The position numbers and the translations under genes are program-made. The notes below the pieces were generated by a model. It was not told the origin of the DNA and ran no database searches. It was given only the letters and a program-made list of their open reading frames with translations. Below, piece by piece: positions 46,117 to 58,195 of a DNA stretch of 64,000 nucleotides (position 1 is the first letter of the stretch; every line of letters starts with the position of its first letter). This DNA is from Eremomyces bilateralis CBS 781.70 (taxonomy: Eukaryota > Ascomycota > Dothideomycetes > Eremomycetales > Eremomycetaceae): the NCBI RefSeq assembly GCF_010015585.1, contig NW_022985067.1:1400526-1464525 (forward strand), read 5' to 3'.

Positions 46117-47944
46117 TCAGACTTTGTCCTCGGGACGGACAACATCATGCGTAATGTCCTCCACGGTGGTCTTCTCTCCCCTTTTCTGAGCCTCAATCAC
46201 CTCCTCAACCTCCCTATCCAGCCTCGAATTGCCCTTGGTGGTCTTCCACGGCTGGGGTCCATCCTTGGAGAAGAGGTGCTCGATTTCCTCGATGGTCTTT
46301 CCACACGTCTCCGGATAAGCAATGAAGAAATGACCCGCTGCGGCGAAGCACAAGACACCGAAGATGATGAACGTCTTCCAGAGAATGTTTCGGAATGCCG
46401 GTGGGATGAACATCCCTAGGGCAAAATTGAATAGCCAGTTGCCTAGGGAAGCGATACCCATCCCGGTGGCTCGAGTACCAAGGGACCAAACCTCAGCCGC
46501 GTAGATCCAGCACACGGGCGCGAGTGTGAGAGCGTAGGCGATGATCAGTAGGTATGAAAAGGCAATCACAGTACTGCTCGCTCCCCCTGAAACCTTCATC
46601 AGAACGTTTAAGTTGCCGCCAACACCCTCGGGAACGTAGGTGTAACGGGCTCCCAGCACACTGCCAACAACAATATGGCAGATACCCATAGCAATTGCGC
46701 CATATACCAATAGCGTACGACGGCCGATCTTATCGACGAAGAAGAACATTATCGAGGTGAAGATGATGAATAGCGCGTATTGGACTCCAGAGGAGATGAG
46801 ATTGATGTTGCCTTCCAATCCAGCCATTTGGAAAACATACACGATGTAGTATGTCATCACGTTCGCCCTTATGAATAGTCAGCATGGGGATATCGACCAT
46901 AAGGACAGATAAGAAAGACACGGATGGATGAATGGAGGGGTTCTGGACGATCAGGCATAACGTCCTAGTTGAATGGGCCAAAATGTGCCCTTGAGGAAAT
47001 TCAATACGTACCCGCTCATCTGTTGCCATGCTTGCACGGTGAAACCGGCAAGAGTACGTTTCCACATCCCGTTCTTGACAAACTTCCGCCACCCGGCTTT
47101 GCCCTCCTCTCTTTCTGCTCGCAGCACGGTCAAGATCTCTTCGAACTCCGCAATCACCAGAGGATCGTCGACACGACCGTTCGCCTGGATCTGGGCCAAA
47201 ACAAAGATCGCCTCCTCAGTTCTGTCCACTTTCGCCAGCCAGCGCGGTGAGCGAGGTAGGAAAGGAAGTCCGATCATGAGCATGATGCAAGGGACGAACT
47301 GCAGCCCCCAAGCAGTGCGGAAGGAGGCTGGTCCATCAATAAAGGAGCAGCCGTAGCCGATGAAGAACATGATGAGAATGCCCCATTCAATAGCCAACTG
47401 CTGGATCATGATGATCGCACCTCGCTTGTCCTTCTTTGCGACCTCAGCGAGGTACACGGGGACTTGAGAGCTGGTGATGCCAACAGTCACTCCATTCAAA
47501 ATGCGACCAGCGATCAACATCCCTTGGTTGGTAGTAGCAACTTGCACGGCAGTGCCGACAAGCCACCATAAACATGCGAACATGATTGAGTCTCGACGGC
47601 CGATCTTGTCAGAGATGGGGCCGGCTATGATGGATCCAAGGACGGAGCCAGCCGCAAGAGCAGATCCAATGGCGCCCTGTTGGACGCCATGCGGGTTGTT
47701 GAAGTAATCGATGTACTGTGGTGTGATGACGATGGCGGACATGGAAGAGATATCGAAACCGAAGCTTAGAAAGGGTCAGTTGAGCATTCACAGAGTATGT
47801 CTTGTGTATTCATACAGCATCCCGCCCATGGTCGCGACACATGCTAGGAAGTAGATATTGTAAATCTTCGGGAACTAGGACGCGTCAGTATACTGATACT
47901 GTGAACGCGTCGGTCCTCCATACACTTGGTAGTTTGACCGCCAT
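46117..47944 (-). CDS. MFS sugar transporter
   Basis: Four exons (47944-47924, 47874-47816, 47764-47012, 46867-46117) encode 527 residues with about 12 membrane segments, the sugar-porter layout. Signatures are GGMLFGFDISSM in TM1, GPISDKIGRRDSIMFAC in loop 2-3, PRSPRWLAKVDRTEEA after TM6, VDKIGRRTLLVYG in loop 8-9 and YPETCGKTIEEIEHLF after TM12. The first exon (21 nt, MAVKLPS) and the second (59 nt) are short but required to join the frame: LPS to FPKIYNIYFLACVATM to LFGFD. It moves a sugar or related polyol/acid by proton symport across the plasma membrane; the substrate cannot be read from sequence. A Zn2Cys6 regulator lies 1.6 kb upstream on the same strand. Confidence 0.9.
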
Positions 47945-49578
47945 CTTGAACCCTTCGACGGCTGCTCGCCTTCTGCTATTACAACTGTTCGATGTTTACT
48001 TCACCTCTGAAGCACAACTTTAGGAAAGTTTAGATTGTAGACTCCGGCAAGACCAATATAAGAAGTCTTCGACTCCTCCACTTCCCCGCGGCTTCTCCAT
48101 GGAATCGTCGCCCCACGTTTGACCCGACGGAATGATTGAAGACGGGCGAGGATCTGCAGAGACAGGCCCTTCTTCATCTTAGACTTTCCAGTAGGATGGT
48201 TCTCCAAAACGATGCAACTCCATCTCCCCCGCATCCCCATGTCCGCGAGTCCCGGAGATGATCCGTTTCTAGGGGATAGCGCTGGCATAGCGAATAGCGG
48301 CGTCCCAAATACTAAAGTGGTTTCCTTAGTGGTTGGTAGTCTTGGTACCCAGCGCCTGTCCTTTCGGCTTTCGGAGACATGCCGACTGCTGTGGATGAAT
48401 GGGCGACGGTCCTACATCAGAAGATTTATGACGTTGCATCGGGCAAGATATCGATAGGGAATTGGTCGAGACTCTAGTGGTGTCCAAGACCAGCGCCGTT
48501 GACCAGCAGACGCTAAAATCGAAAGACATGCAGCCCTAGATTTGGCGTAGCATGCCGAGGCTTTTAGCCGATGATGGAACGGTCCACAAGCTTCCGCCAA
48601 TCAGCCACCGAAATTGCTTTTATTTAATCCCCCAAGAAGGATTGTAGAATACGAGAAAGTCTAGAATACCATACTCGTCAGCCTTATCAGTGTCATAATT
48701 AGAGCATTCAATTGCTCTTAATCAAGAAGCGCTGCGTACTGCAGCCAAGGTCCCTTTCCCACTGACCTAGACACCTAAACGCTTCAGTAGCCTCAAACAA
48801 ATACTTACTACGGGTCAGTCACATGAGGATACTAATTTTCCCGCGAAATATCTCCGTGATGCCGAGCTTGGCACCCTGAATTCCCGATGATCGGCTGACC
48901 CTGGAGATGCTTCCGAAAGTGGAAATTCCGGTGGTCATTTACCCGGAGTGTGGAGACTGTGGAGACTGGGGAGCTGCCGAACTGGGGATGAACTTCTCTC
49001 TACTGAGCTGCAATTCCGAATCCATCACAAGTTCACAATAGTGAATAGCCATTGAAGAGACAGGCATACGTACCACATGTAATTGGCACCATCCATTTCT
49101 TGCAGTGGCGAGGGTACGCTAATGCTATACACTTGATGGGTATCATGCAAGTACCATCAAGATTAAATGGGGTGAACATGAGAGAAGGAGCCTAACCAGC
49201 CCATGAACAATAAGCTTTGACCCTAAACATGCGAGGCTTGCAGCTGCAGCCAGCGAATCCCGAGACCTCTGCAAGCGACTAAATTTGAATCCCTGGGGAC
49301 TGGTGATATAGGCGTAGAGTTTTCGGAAGTGTCGTAGAGGCGTGGGCAAGTTGTAAACAGCCGAGTTAGAAAAGTTCCCGACGTGGCATCTTGTGTATAT
49401 GCCGAAGAGGCCGGTTCGCGGTTGAGCAGCGCTTGCTTCTAATGCCATCTTCCCCAAATCGGAAGACCACCGAAGTCACTGACAGTCGAAATCACAGATA
49501 GGGTGCGTTACGCTGCTTGCAGACGAATGCTGATCGAAATTGATAAGAGGGGTATCTCGAAAAACGCTGGATAGCTCA
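47945..49578. other. Intergenic between the sugar transporter and the Zn2Cys6 gene
   Basis: 1.63 kb with only short motif-free frames. It contains the transporter promoter on its left side and the regulator's 3' UTR on the right. Confidence 0.45.
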
Positions 49579-51914
49579 TCATAAAGCTAGACCGGATCCA
49601 TTGACCGTCCATCGATACGGGGCCAGTATCTCCTGCGCTCGGGTCTGCCCTTCATTCCGTCCGCCGAATCCTCTGACCTGCCGAATCGTCGATCGCATCA
49701 CTTTGCAAAATTTCCTCTACGCCAATATGTTAGTGTCGTTCAACGGCGGCATTTCGGGGCACGTACCTGGTATTCGGTATGCAAGGTCACCACGCACGCC
49801 TCGTGGGCTCTCGTCACCGTCTCACACGCCGTAATCACACTCATGCTGGTGTTGTCTCGAAGTTTGTCCGCGATCAACAGCAATATGAGGCTGCCCTGAA
49901 GCAGCTGGATCCCGAAGAACCACGGCATAAAACTCAGATCCGGATCGTACTGGAGGATCTTCTCGGTCGCCTCCGCCGCCTTGATCCCGTGCGCCGCAGC
50001 GGCGAAAAAAGGCTCGGAGAATACCCACGGATCGGCTCCGTTGAACAATGAGAGTGGATCCCATTTGCCGTTGACAAGGATATGCAACGTGTTCATCACC
50101 TGTGTCCCGTAGGCGATGACCTTCCGCGTGTGCAGATCCGATTCCTTGGATCCTGACTGGTCCCCCTCTTCATCCAGGATGCAGAACCGCTGGGTTTCGA
50201 AGATCTGGAGACTGTCCCCATAGCCTTTCAGCCGCTGGGTGATCTCCTGCGCTTGCTCATCGATACCGGCGCTGGTAAGCCGGGGCATGAACCGCGCGTG
50301 GTTTCGGGCATAGTTGAGGTCGATGATTTCGCCGAGGATGGTCATGAGCGGAAGGAAGAAGCCGAAGATGCTGTGGTCGGTGCAGGAGACCGGAGGGCCT
50401 AGTTCGCGGGGGATGAAGGGCGTGGTATATTCATCGCCACTTTGCCAGATCGTGTCGTCAACAGGCTGGTAGAGAGCGTCGCATTCCGCGTCGAGGAGAA
50501 AGAGGGGCTTGTTGTAACATAGTGATAGATGTCTATCTACGGCAAAGAGAATCCACCAGGTCCGTCGCCGCTCCTCGCGCTCCTCTTCGGTGATGAGCGA
50601 CGACTCGTGTTTCGGCCCATCCTCGACGACTTCCCGGTTCAGGCCGAGTTCCCGTGCGAGAGACCAGGCAACGTTCCACCATCTGATGCTGGATGCCTTG
50701 AACTCGCTGGCGGAAACAACGGTGGCAAGGTGGATATACGTAATCACATCATCCAGTGTGGTATCGGCGAGCGAGCTTATATTCTCCTCCCTCCCTGGCA
50801 CTGGAGAGCTGAGGAAGCCTCCAGGTAACCTCTCCTCAAAGTACGAGCCACTCACCGGGAGTAGGGAAGTCCGGTTTGGTCGCAGAAGCTCTAGAAACAG
50901 GTCTAGCAGCTTCTCTGTGAGTTTTCTTCGCGCATTTGGAGGAGATGATAGCTCGGAGGCATCACTGGTATGCGCGCCGATCCAGAGAAGACTGACTAGC
51001 AGTGCTGGACTGCATGCCCGGGGGTTCATCGGGTGTAGAATTGAGCCTTTGCGGAAGATGTGGGCGATCACATAAGGCGAAGAAGGGTGAAGAAATCGAG
51101 GGGACATGCTTCGGAAGTATTCGTCGAGGAGGTCGCATGCTAGGGTCGCTGTCATGAATGATTGTATAAACGGCCAGCACGGCAATAAGACAGGGTATTT
51201 GAGATGTGGCATATCATGGTCTTGCCGTACACTTCCCATCCCGAATGCATCTTGTGAAAAGGCAAGAGAGATTCCCTGCTGGTCCTGAGGCCACATGGGA
51301 GGAGGTGATGCGTCAAACATGGGGACTTCTGCGGCCTTTTGCCAATCGAGTTGGGCAGGCGGTGATTCAGATGATTCCAACCCATCAGGACCGGAGAAAT
51401 TGTAGAGATTGGCATGGCTGGGTGAGGTAGCTGTCGTGTTGTGGTCCATTAGCTTGGTAGGCGGCGACATTCCACTTCCATTGACAGCAGTCGAATGACC
51501 AGAGATAGACTCTGGGTTGGCGGTTGACGACACAGACGGTGATCGCTGCGGAGATGCTGGCGTAGCAATCGATTGACTTTGGGATGTCGTATGGGCCTGG
51601 CTAAGCTGCTTCTCTTTCTGTGTCCTTCTCCCCCGCTTCTTGGGCTCTCTGTAGTATCCGCACGGCAATGAGAGTTCTTGAATGGTTCCAGATCAGCATG
51701 TTTTCAGGCATAATTGTCAAGTATAATTACCATTGCAGTGCCGGCAGGGAAACTCGCCATCGCATTTTGTTCTTAGACGGTAGCACTCGTCGCATGCCTT
51801 GCTGACCCTCTGCCGCTGGAGGGAATGAGATCTAAACCGGACAGGCTTTTTGATTCCCTGCAATTGTTCCATTGTGGGGGAGGCACTGGAGAAGGTCGAC
51901 GGCCGATCAGTCAA
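49579..51914 (-). CDS. Zn(II)2Cys6 transcription factor, XlnR-like appearance
   Basis: Three exons (51914-51731, 51676-49767, 49716-49579), 743 residues. The binuclear zinc cluster CX2CX6CX5CX2CX6C is at Cys41, 44, 51, 57, 60 and 67 ([17 protein letters not shown], then CRHCNELSLPC). A basic linker [12 protein letters not shown] follows. A fungal-specific regulatory domain follows ([64 protein letters not shown]). The C-terminus, [19 protein letters not shown] to [12 protein letters not shown], recalls the ends of XlnR-type regulators of sugar metabolism. That comparison is from memory and the exact subgroup (for example GalX) is open. Exon 3 would be missed without the GTACGT-TAG intron. It may control the neighbouring sugar transporter. 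Confidence 0.85.
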
Positions 51915-54074
51915 GAGTCAAGACGGATGGGCTGCACGCTGCAAACACATGCGGTACGTAGTTACGCACCGGGAGCGGGAAAATTGGGGAAATCAGGACC
52001 CCGAATGAAAACGAGGAAGTTAAGAATCGACTTAGCACGTTTGCAGGTTCTCCGCACTATGTGGTCCCCACGATATCCCCGCCTGCAATGTTTGGATGAG
52101 ACGGACTGGCGGAGCGTCTAACAGTGGACGGAATAGTGCCGAAATGTCTAGACTCGAGAGGGAATCCGCTTAGGACTTAGGGCGGTCGGGAGTCAGAACG
52201 TCAAGATTCAAGAAACGCGCGGCGAATCGACCCTGACCAAGAAAGAGGGGACATTGGGTACTGTGTCCTAGTGACCACCGGCATCGCTGTCACAATATGC
52301 GTGCATTACTCCCGTCAAGGGTTCATTCGGAGTCAATATGGCATTCAGTATTCATCTTAAGACGCGCAGCGCCTGTTTGTCTCAGATGCCGTGACTCCGT
52401 CCTTACTGCCCAGACGCTACCAGTATTAGTGAGCAAGCCGCTGATCACAATTCCACACGTGAAAAAGTTTAGTGTCCTGGAAGTAATACTCTAGATATCT
52501 GGACATTTGTGAGAATTGAGAGCGTTCAATAGCCGGGCAGATATAGGCAGAAGGAGCCTCGTCCGGAGGAGCCGAACCGTGGTTGTCCACCAATCGTCTG
52601 GTGCGATGAATGAAAAGTTCGATTCTTCGACCTGGACTCCTGGAGCGTCTACCCAGTCATTATCGTCTTTTGGCAATTGGCAAGCAATATCCTTGCTCCC
52701 AGCGAGTAGGCACCTTAGTCGCCGAGCGGGTCGCCTGGGTGAAAATGAAAGTCCTGTATGCATCATGCTGCTTTTGGTATTGAAGGAGGACGCTAGATCC
52801 AGCAGCTTTTCATGATTAAAGATTGGATTAAAGAACTGCAAAGGGAACGTCCACCTCATATCTTCCTCTCATCCTCTTCATCCGTGGTTCGTATCAACGT
52901 TCCTACATCAACCGAGACAGTCGACGGAGAGGCATTGTCGTGCAGCGCTCGTACCTCCTCGAGCTGGACACATTAATATACCATAGACGACGCAGGCGTG
53001 CCTGGCTTGATTGCCCAGAAGGTCCATAACGCTTGAACTTAAAATCTCCCCTTGTGCTCACCGACCAACGAAAAATCCGTGTCTTCGTCGGACATTGGAG
53101 GCTCAGACCTTATTTCGACCACGCCAGGTAACTGAAGGTACTCCCTCCTTATACAAGTTGAGCGACGAAAGAGCCAAAAATGGAAAGCCAGATGATGACC
53201 ATAAAAATCTCATACAAAGCACAGCGGGAGGCTTGTCCAGCTGTGTTGGACGTATTTAGTATTATTGGCTTCGCCCCCCATCCTGAACGTCTCTCGTCGC
53301 GTTTCATTCCTCCTTCAAGTTTCTTGAATATAGTCGTTCATTTCCTAAATCCAAGTCTTGTCTCGGCGTATGAAGACTAATCTTTCCTAGATTTGGACCG
53401 CGAAATAATGCCGAAGAATCATGGACAGTACACCGTCCTTAGAGCTGAGTTGGTCCATTTTGAGTTCGATCCGCCTCGTGAGCCTGCTCACCAGTGCGCC
53501 AAAGCACATCACTTCCTCATCTTCAGGCTACTGATGCTTGCCATTGTCAGAACCTGCGCCTTGATTGCAGCCTTCCGAGTCTTCATTATTGATTGGTCCT
53601 CCGGGCGTTGGGAAACAAACATAAACTGCTTTCATACCGGCTATTTAATCGCGATTGCTTGTAGAACAGTAGAGCGCGTACTTATTGCCGAAAAGGTTGC
53701 TCTTAGCGTATTGCGAATCCCGATGTGTCTTTGAAGAGGGCGGGTGTTTCGTTTGGGGAGATTCCCTTAAAAGCACGGGAAGTAGACTGGCCACACTGGC
53801 CATAATTAGTATTACTAGGACTTGCACCCACAGTTTCCAGGAGGCTGAGAAGGGGACCGGAGCGGCTGGAGGATTCGATCAGGTCGTTTATGCTTTGGAA
53901 CGACGAAATGTATACGTAAGATGAACTATTGACATGAACAAAGCGCCCTTGTGAGCGGAAAACAACAGCATGGAAAGTCCTTCTATTTTGACCGACTACA
54001 GTCCGAAATCTTATAAAGATTTCTAGAAGGGAGATCTAACGCCACCGACGCTGGTACTTCTATTGACAACACTC
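51915..54074. other. Gene-poor interval, 2.2 kb
   Basis: No motif-bearing frame; the longest (122 codons, minus, 52491-52859 and 113 codons, plus, 53393-53734) look like chance. The regulator's promoter lies at its left edge. Confidence 0.45.
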
Positions 54075-55748
54075 TCACGACCATCTAGGTCTAATATTCC
54101 CACCTATCCTCCTCCAAAACTGATTTCTTCCCATCCACCACCCAGCCAACCCCCCCATAGTCAAGCCCGACATCATAACCACTCTCCATAACACCATCCC
54201 TTGCCACTTCGCCCGCGTTTCCACCTCGGAATACCGCATATTCCCAAAACTTACCCTAGCATACTGCGTTGCCCATCCAAGACGTGGCACGTACAAGCTC
54301 AGCCACTCCTCGACGTGCTTCCGGAACAGGTACCAGCGGGATCGGACGTCCGCACGCATTTCTTGGTAGTTGCGAATTGCCAGGTCGTTGATTGCAGCGG
54401 TGTCCGGGTGGCGTTGAGCGGAATAGGCGGCGAGCGCAGTGCTGCGGGCTTGAGCAGAGGAATCGCCCTTCGACGACGAGGCGGGCGTCCCAGTCTGCGA
54501 TGCAGTCGCAGAATATTGATCTAGGATCTCGAAAAGCACGCGTACGTCTTCCATCCCGGTGTTCATACCTTGACCGTAGAATGGGACCATGGCATGAGCT
54601 GCGTCGCCTACAATAACGACGCTGGAGCCGAAGTGGTACGGCGTGCATTTGATCGATATCAATGGCAAATGCGGATTCTCCTTGTACTGCCTCACCGCAT
54701 CCTCTTCCGTGATAAGATCCGGGATGATGCCAGGATAATTCTTCTGGAAGAACGGGATCACTGACCGCGGGTCCTGATCTAATTGTTCGAACTTCTCGGC
54801 CTGGAGGAAAAGCGTGCACGTGAAACTCGTGTCCAGGTTCGGGATCGCGAGGAACATGTGCGACCCGGCCGGCCAAATGTGGAAATGGTTGGGTGAAATC
54901 CGGAATCCGCCCGTCACCGATGGGGGGATCTGAAACTCACACCAAAGGGTGTCAATGTATTCTTGCTGGTAGTTCAATCGCGCGAACTTCATCAGATGAT
55001 ACCGCACGGCGGAATGTGCCCCGTCCGCTCCGATCATGAAGTCAAAATCCACTTCCGCTTCGTCATGCGCTTGGCTCGTCTCGCTGTTCCCGTGTGGAGT
55101 GCGTCGCTCGAACCAGGCCTTGTTCTTCCGAAAATCGGCACCAACGAGTTTGTGGTGGAAGAAGAATTTGACGTTGGGCATCGCCGCAAGGACATCGAGG
55201 AGCCTCTTGTTCAGCGCTCCGCGGTCGATGGCACGCTGGACCTGTTTTCGGTCAGTCGAATTGTTTCGAAACGAGTTTGTAAACCCACCCTCCCGTGGGC
55301 ATCATATGCCTGCGCTTGGGAATACAGCTGGCCTTTGTGCTCTCCATGAATCATTCGGCCCTCAATGGGGATTGTAATATCAAAGATCGACTCCCGTAAA
55401 CCCGGATAATTGGCATTTCGTATTCCATTAATCCCTCGTTCTGATATGGCCAAGTTGATAGATCGTGTGAAATTCAAGGGTATAGTCCGAGAGTCACGGA
55501 GGTCTGGATGAAGGACTCAGAGCTGGAGATGTAGAGGGTAGAGGCATTGAAAACACAATAACATAGATGGACTGAATAAAAACATAACGGAAATTCCTGA
55601 GTCAACAATAGAGTGATTCAATTGCAATGAAAGTATGTAACGACTGACCTCCACGGAGCTCATACACCTCGACGTCCTCTCCTCGTTGAGCGGCATATAT
55701 CGCTGCTAAGGCGCCTACAGGACCGGCGCCAACCACAATCGTCTTCAT
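54075..55748 (-). CDS. bna4: Kynurenine 3-monooxygenase
   Basis: Three exons (55748-55649, 55503-55289, 55241-54075), 493 residues, the normal length. It hydroxylates L-kynurenine to 3-hydroxykynurenine with FAD, NADPH and O2 in de novo NAD synthesis from tryptophan, at the outer mitochondrial membrane. The FAD site is [20 protein letters not shown] at residues 7-26. The class A flavin monooxygenase motifs are [10 protein letters not shown] and [22 protein letters not shown]. Kynurenine-binding [10 protein letters not shown] is present. A hydrophobic C-terminal segment ([21 protein letters not shown]) fits the membrane anchor. Intron 1 is long (145 nt) with donor GTCAGT; intron 2 is 47 nt. 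Joins such as VYELRG to [12 protein letters not shown] and AYDAHGR to VQRAIDRG support the model. Confidence 0.93.
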
Positions 55749-56358
55749 CTTTCAAAGACCTCGACGCTCAGATATTATCGTTGTCACGGATAGATCTACA
55801 AGTCATTCAACAACTTGTAAAAGGAGGAGGAGGCATTGTCGAGGTATGACTCGGTTGACACCATTATCAGCACTTGGTGTGTTGCCTGAGGCACCGAGCG
55901 TCCAAAATCCCAGCCACCTCCAGTCCGATCTCATCCGATCCGGATTCCTCTCCGCGAGTCCGACTGTATATAAATTCTTATGGACCATCGTAAAAGCAGT
56001 TCGATATTGATGAGAGTTATTCATCCGTGTGGAAGAACATTACAATGATTGATTCCATAGCTGTGCGATTTCGTCCCAGATTCGTGTAATGTTTACACAA
56101 TATTATATTACTATATTAGAGCGCATATGCATAGCGGTTCATCAAGGCCGCTCATATGCGGTCATGCCTCATCTCATATCAACAAGGGAGCACATATTCG
56201 GAGCCGGTCGAAGCAGGCGGGCTCCGTAGCAATATCAATGGTCGTGTTCCGCAGCACAGCAGCGTATTCGTGACCAAAGCCTTATTAAACCAGACGCCGC
56301 ATCCCCCCCTTCATTACCATGGATCCCAATGCAGTACATCATGCCACGCTCGTCCAAT
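55749..56358. other. Intergenic, upstream of kynurenine monooxygenase
   Basis: 610 bp between the monooxygenase start (minus) and the 3' end of the next minus-strand gene. TATATAAA occurs at 55967-55974. No gene or repeat recognised. Confidence 0.45.
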
Positions 56359-57300
56359 TCATTCGCCCTGCGTCTCCACCGGCTTTCCTTCATTCACTGG
56401 CGTCTGAATTCTCTGATTCACCGCCGCCAATTCCGCCCCCTGCCCGCTCTGCCCTCGCCTTCTCCCGCCAAACAACGCCGGTAAGTGGCCATGTGCGGAC
56501 GCCGGCCGCGCTTCGTGGTTGGAATGGCTCTCAGTGGTTTCGCCGAACCGGGCGAAGAGCCCTTTTTTCTTCGGCTTCGGCTCGTCGTTGAGCGAAACGT
56601 CTTCGAGGGTGTCTTCGTCTGGTATGGCGGGGTGGGGTCGGCGTGGTTCGTTCGTAGGGGGGCGGGGGACGCGGGGGAAGGAGAGGGTGCGGGAATCGAA
56701 GCTGCGGCGTTCGTTGTTGGGGATGGGGGAGCGGGCGGAGATGTCCTGTACGTCGGCAAATTAGTATGGCGCATTGGGATGAGGATTGGAGGTCGGGGGT
56801 TGCACGTACGAATGATCGTCGGTACGAATCGAAGGATTCTCGGGAGATATTGAACGGCTCCTTCTCGCTGAGCATACTTCGATGGTTGGACGAGGAGGTC
56901 GAGACATTCGAGCGGCTGAGCCAGGATCGTTTCTGATCCGGAGGGGATGGCTACAAAAGGCGAAAGTCAGGATCCATACAGTAGATACAAAACATCTTGC
57001 GATTTGCGCGGGATTGGCTCCTCATACCGGTAGATAGACTCCGCTGTCGTTGATTTCTATCGTGTTGTCAGATCCGCCCACATGCAATTTGGTTCACCCC
57101 GCATCGCAATGGGTAGATTCTTCAACGAACGCAAGGATCGCAGGTGGCATACCGCTCATCTTGTATTCCGTCGGCTTCTTAATGTCCAACGGGTTCGGCG
57201 ACGGGCGCCTGGATTCCGGGTCGCCACCGTCATGCCCAATTGGCTGGTTCTCGTCCTGAATATCGATGGCTGGCCGGCGGAAAGGGTTGCGGATAGGCAT
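56359..57300 (-). CDS. Conserved small fungal protein (MPIRNPFRR family), unknown function
   Basis: Four exons (57300-57153, 57056-57028, 56950-56810, 56745-56359) give 234 residues. I recognise the pattern of a widespread filamentous-fungal protein without assigned function. It has a basic start (MPIRNPFRRPAIDIQDENQ), then PTEYKMSEINDSGVYLPPSPP, NHRSMLSEKEPFNISRESFDSYRRSF, DISARSPIPNNERRSFDSR and KPKKKGLFARFGE, ending in low-complexity tail. It is Ser/Pro/Arg-rich, largely disordered and soluble, with several likely Ser phosphorylation sites. Exon 2 is only 29 nt, and without it the SEINDSGVYLP motif is lost. All introns have GTATG/GTACG donors and phases agree. The long frames on either strand across this gene are shadows. 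Confidence 0.78.
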
Positions 57301-58195
57301 GGCGGGGAAGGGCAGAGACACGCAGTCGTCGATTGAGGTGGTTAAATCGTTCAACGATCCCCTAGAAATGTGCAACGGAGAGCAATGTCGTGTGCGACAG
57401 GACTATGTACACAGTATGGGTGAAATGGCTGAGAGCAGTTTAAACATTGACAGCGCAAGTCGCGAGTCGCTGATTATACGGCGATCAGATGGCGCAGTTC
57501 CTCGATCGGATCAAGATGGGAAGATGCAAGGGCAATCGGAATCATCGGGCACCATTAAGGCTCGGCACCAGTGGAGTACCGCAGTTATTCCCACTTGCCG
57601 CCGGCTCCGGTGGTCCCATGGAACTGAAGGGTTGTGCATCGCCATCAGCATATCGACGTATCGTCAATGTCGGAGATTGCGCCTCGCTGACAGATGTCAA
57701 CAAACTTCAGCAAACTTCAACAAACTCGCCGAGTATTTGTATACCGCAAATAGAGAGTCGCTAGCTGGTGTTTTAGACATTATTTCGTCATATTTCTGCC
57801 GTAGCCCGTATCCCACGAAGGCGCGGCGGCGTGGGTTGGAGTTATGAAAGTGGAGGGAACCTCGGTGATCTACATCCATGATGTCAGGTCGCAAGAGAGA
57901 TCTTCTGCTGCTCCCTCTACATAAAACCGCGTAGTTCCCCTCAAGGAGGAAGTCTTGCGTCATTAATGGGAACGATGTGCACTTCATTGACCATAGCCCA
58001 TCGGAGGAAGATGATCGCTCTACATACACCAGACAGGTCCCCTGAATTGTGATAGAAGATCGCTCAGGTGACACTGATGATGGGCGTCTAATTGAAGGGC
58101 CATAATGTCTGGATTCCAGTGTTGACATACTATAATTCCATCGATGACCGAACCCCTTAGTATCTCCGTACAGGCTAGGCGCGTCACTGTGTATC
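57301..58195. other. Intergenic with a short CAAACTTCA repeat
   Basis: About 900 bp. A 10-bp unit, CAAACTTCAR, is repeated at 57701-57720 with a partial third copy (CAAACTCG). Frames of 193-196 codons (57266-57847 plus, 57697-58287 minus) show no motifs and overlap real coding at their ends. Confidence 0.45.

Noticed and set aside
57266-57847. Open frame of 193 codons, plus strand
   Set aside because: Overlaps the first exon of the conserved minus-strand gene and has no recognisable domain.
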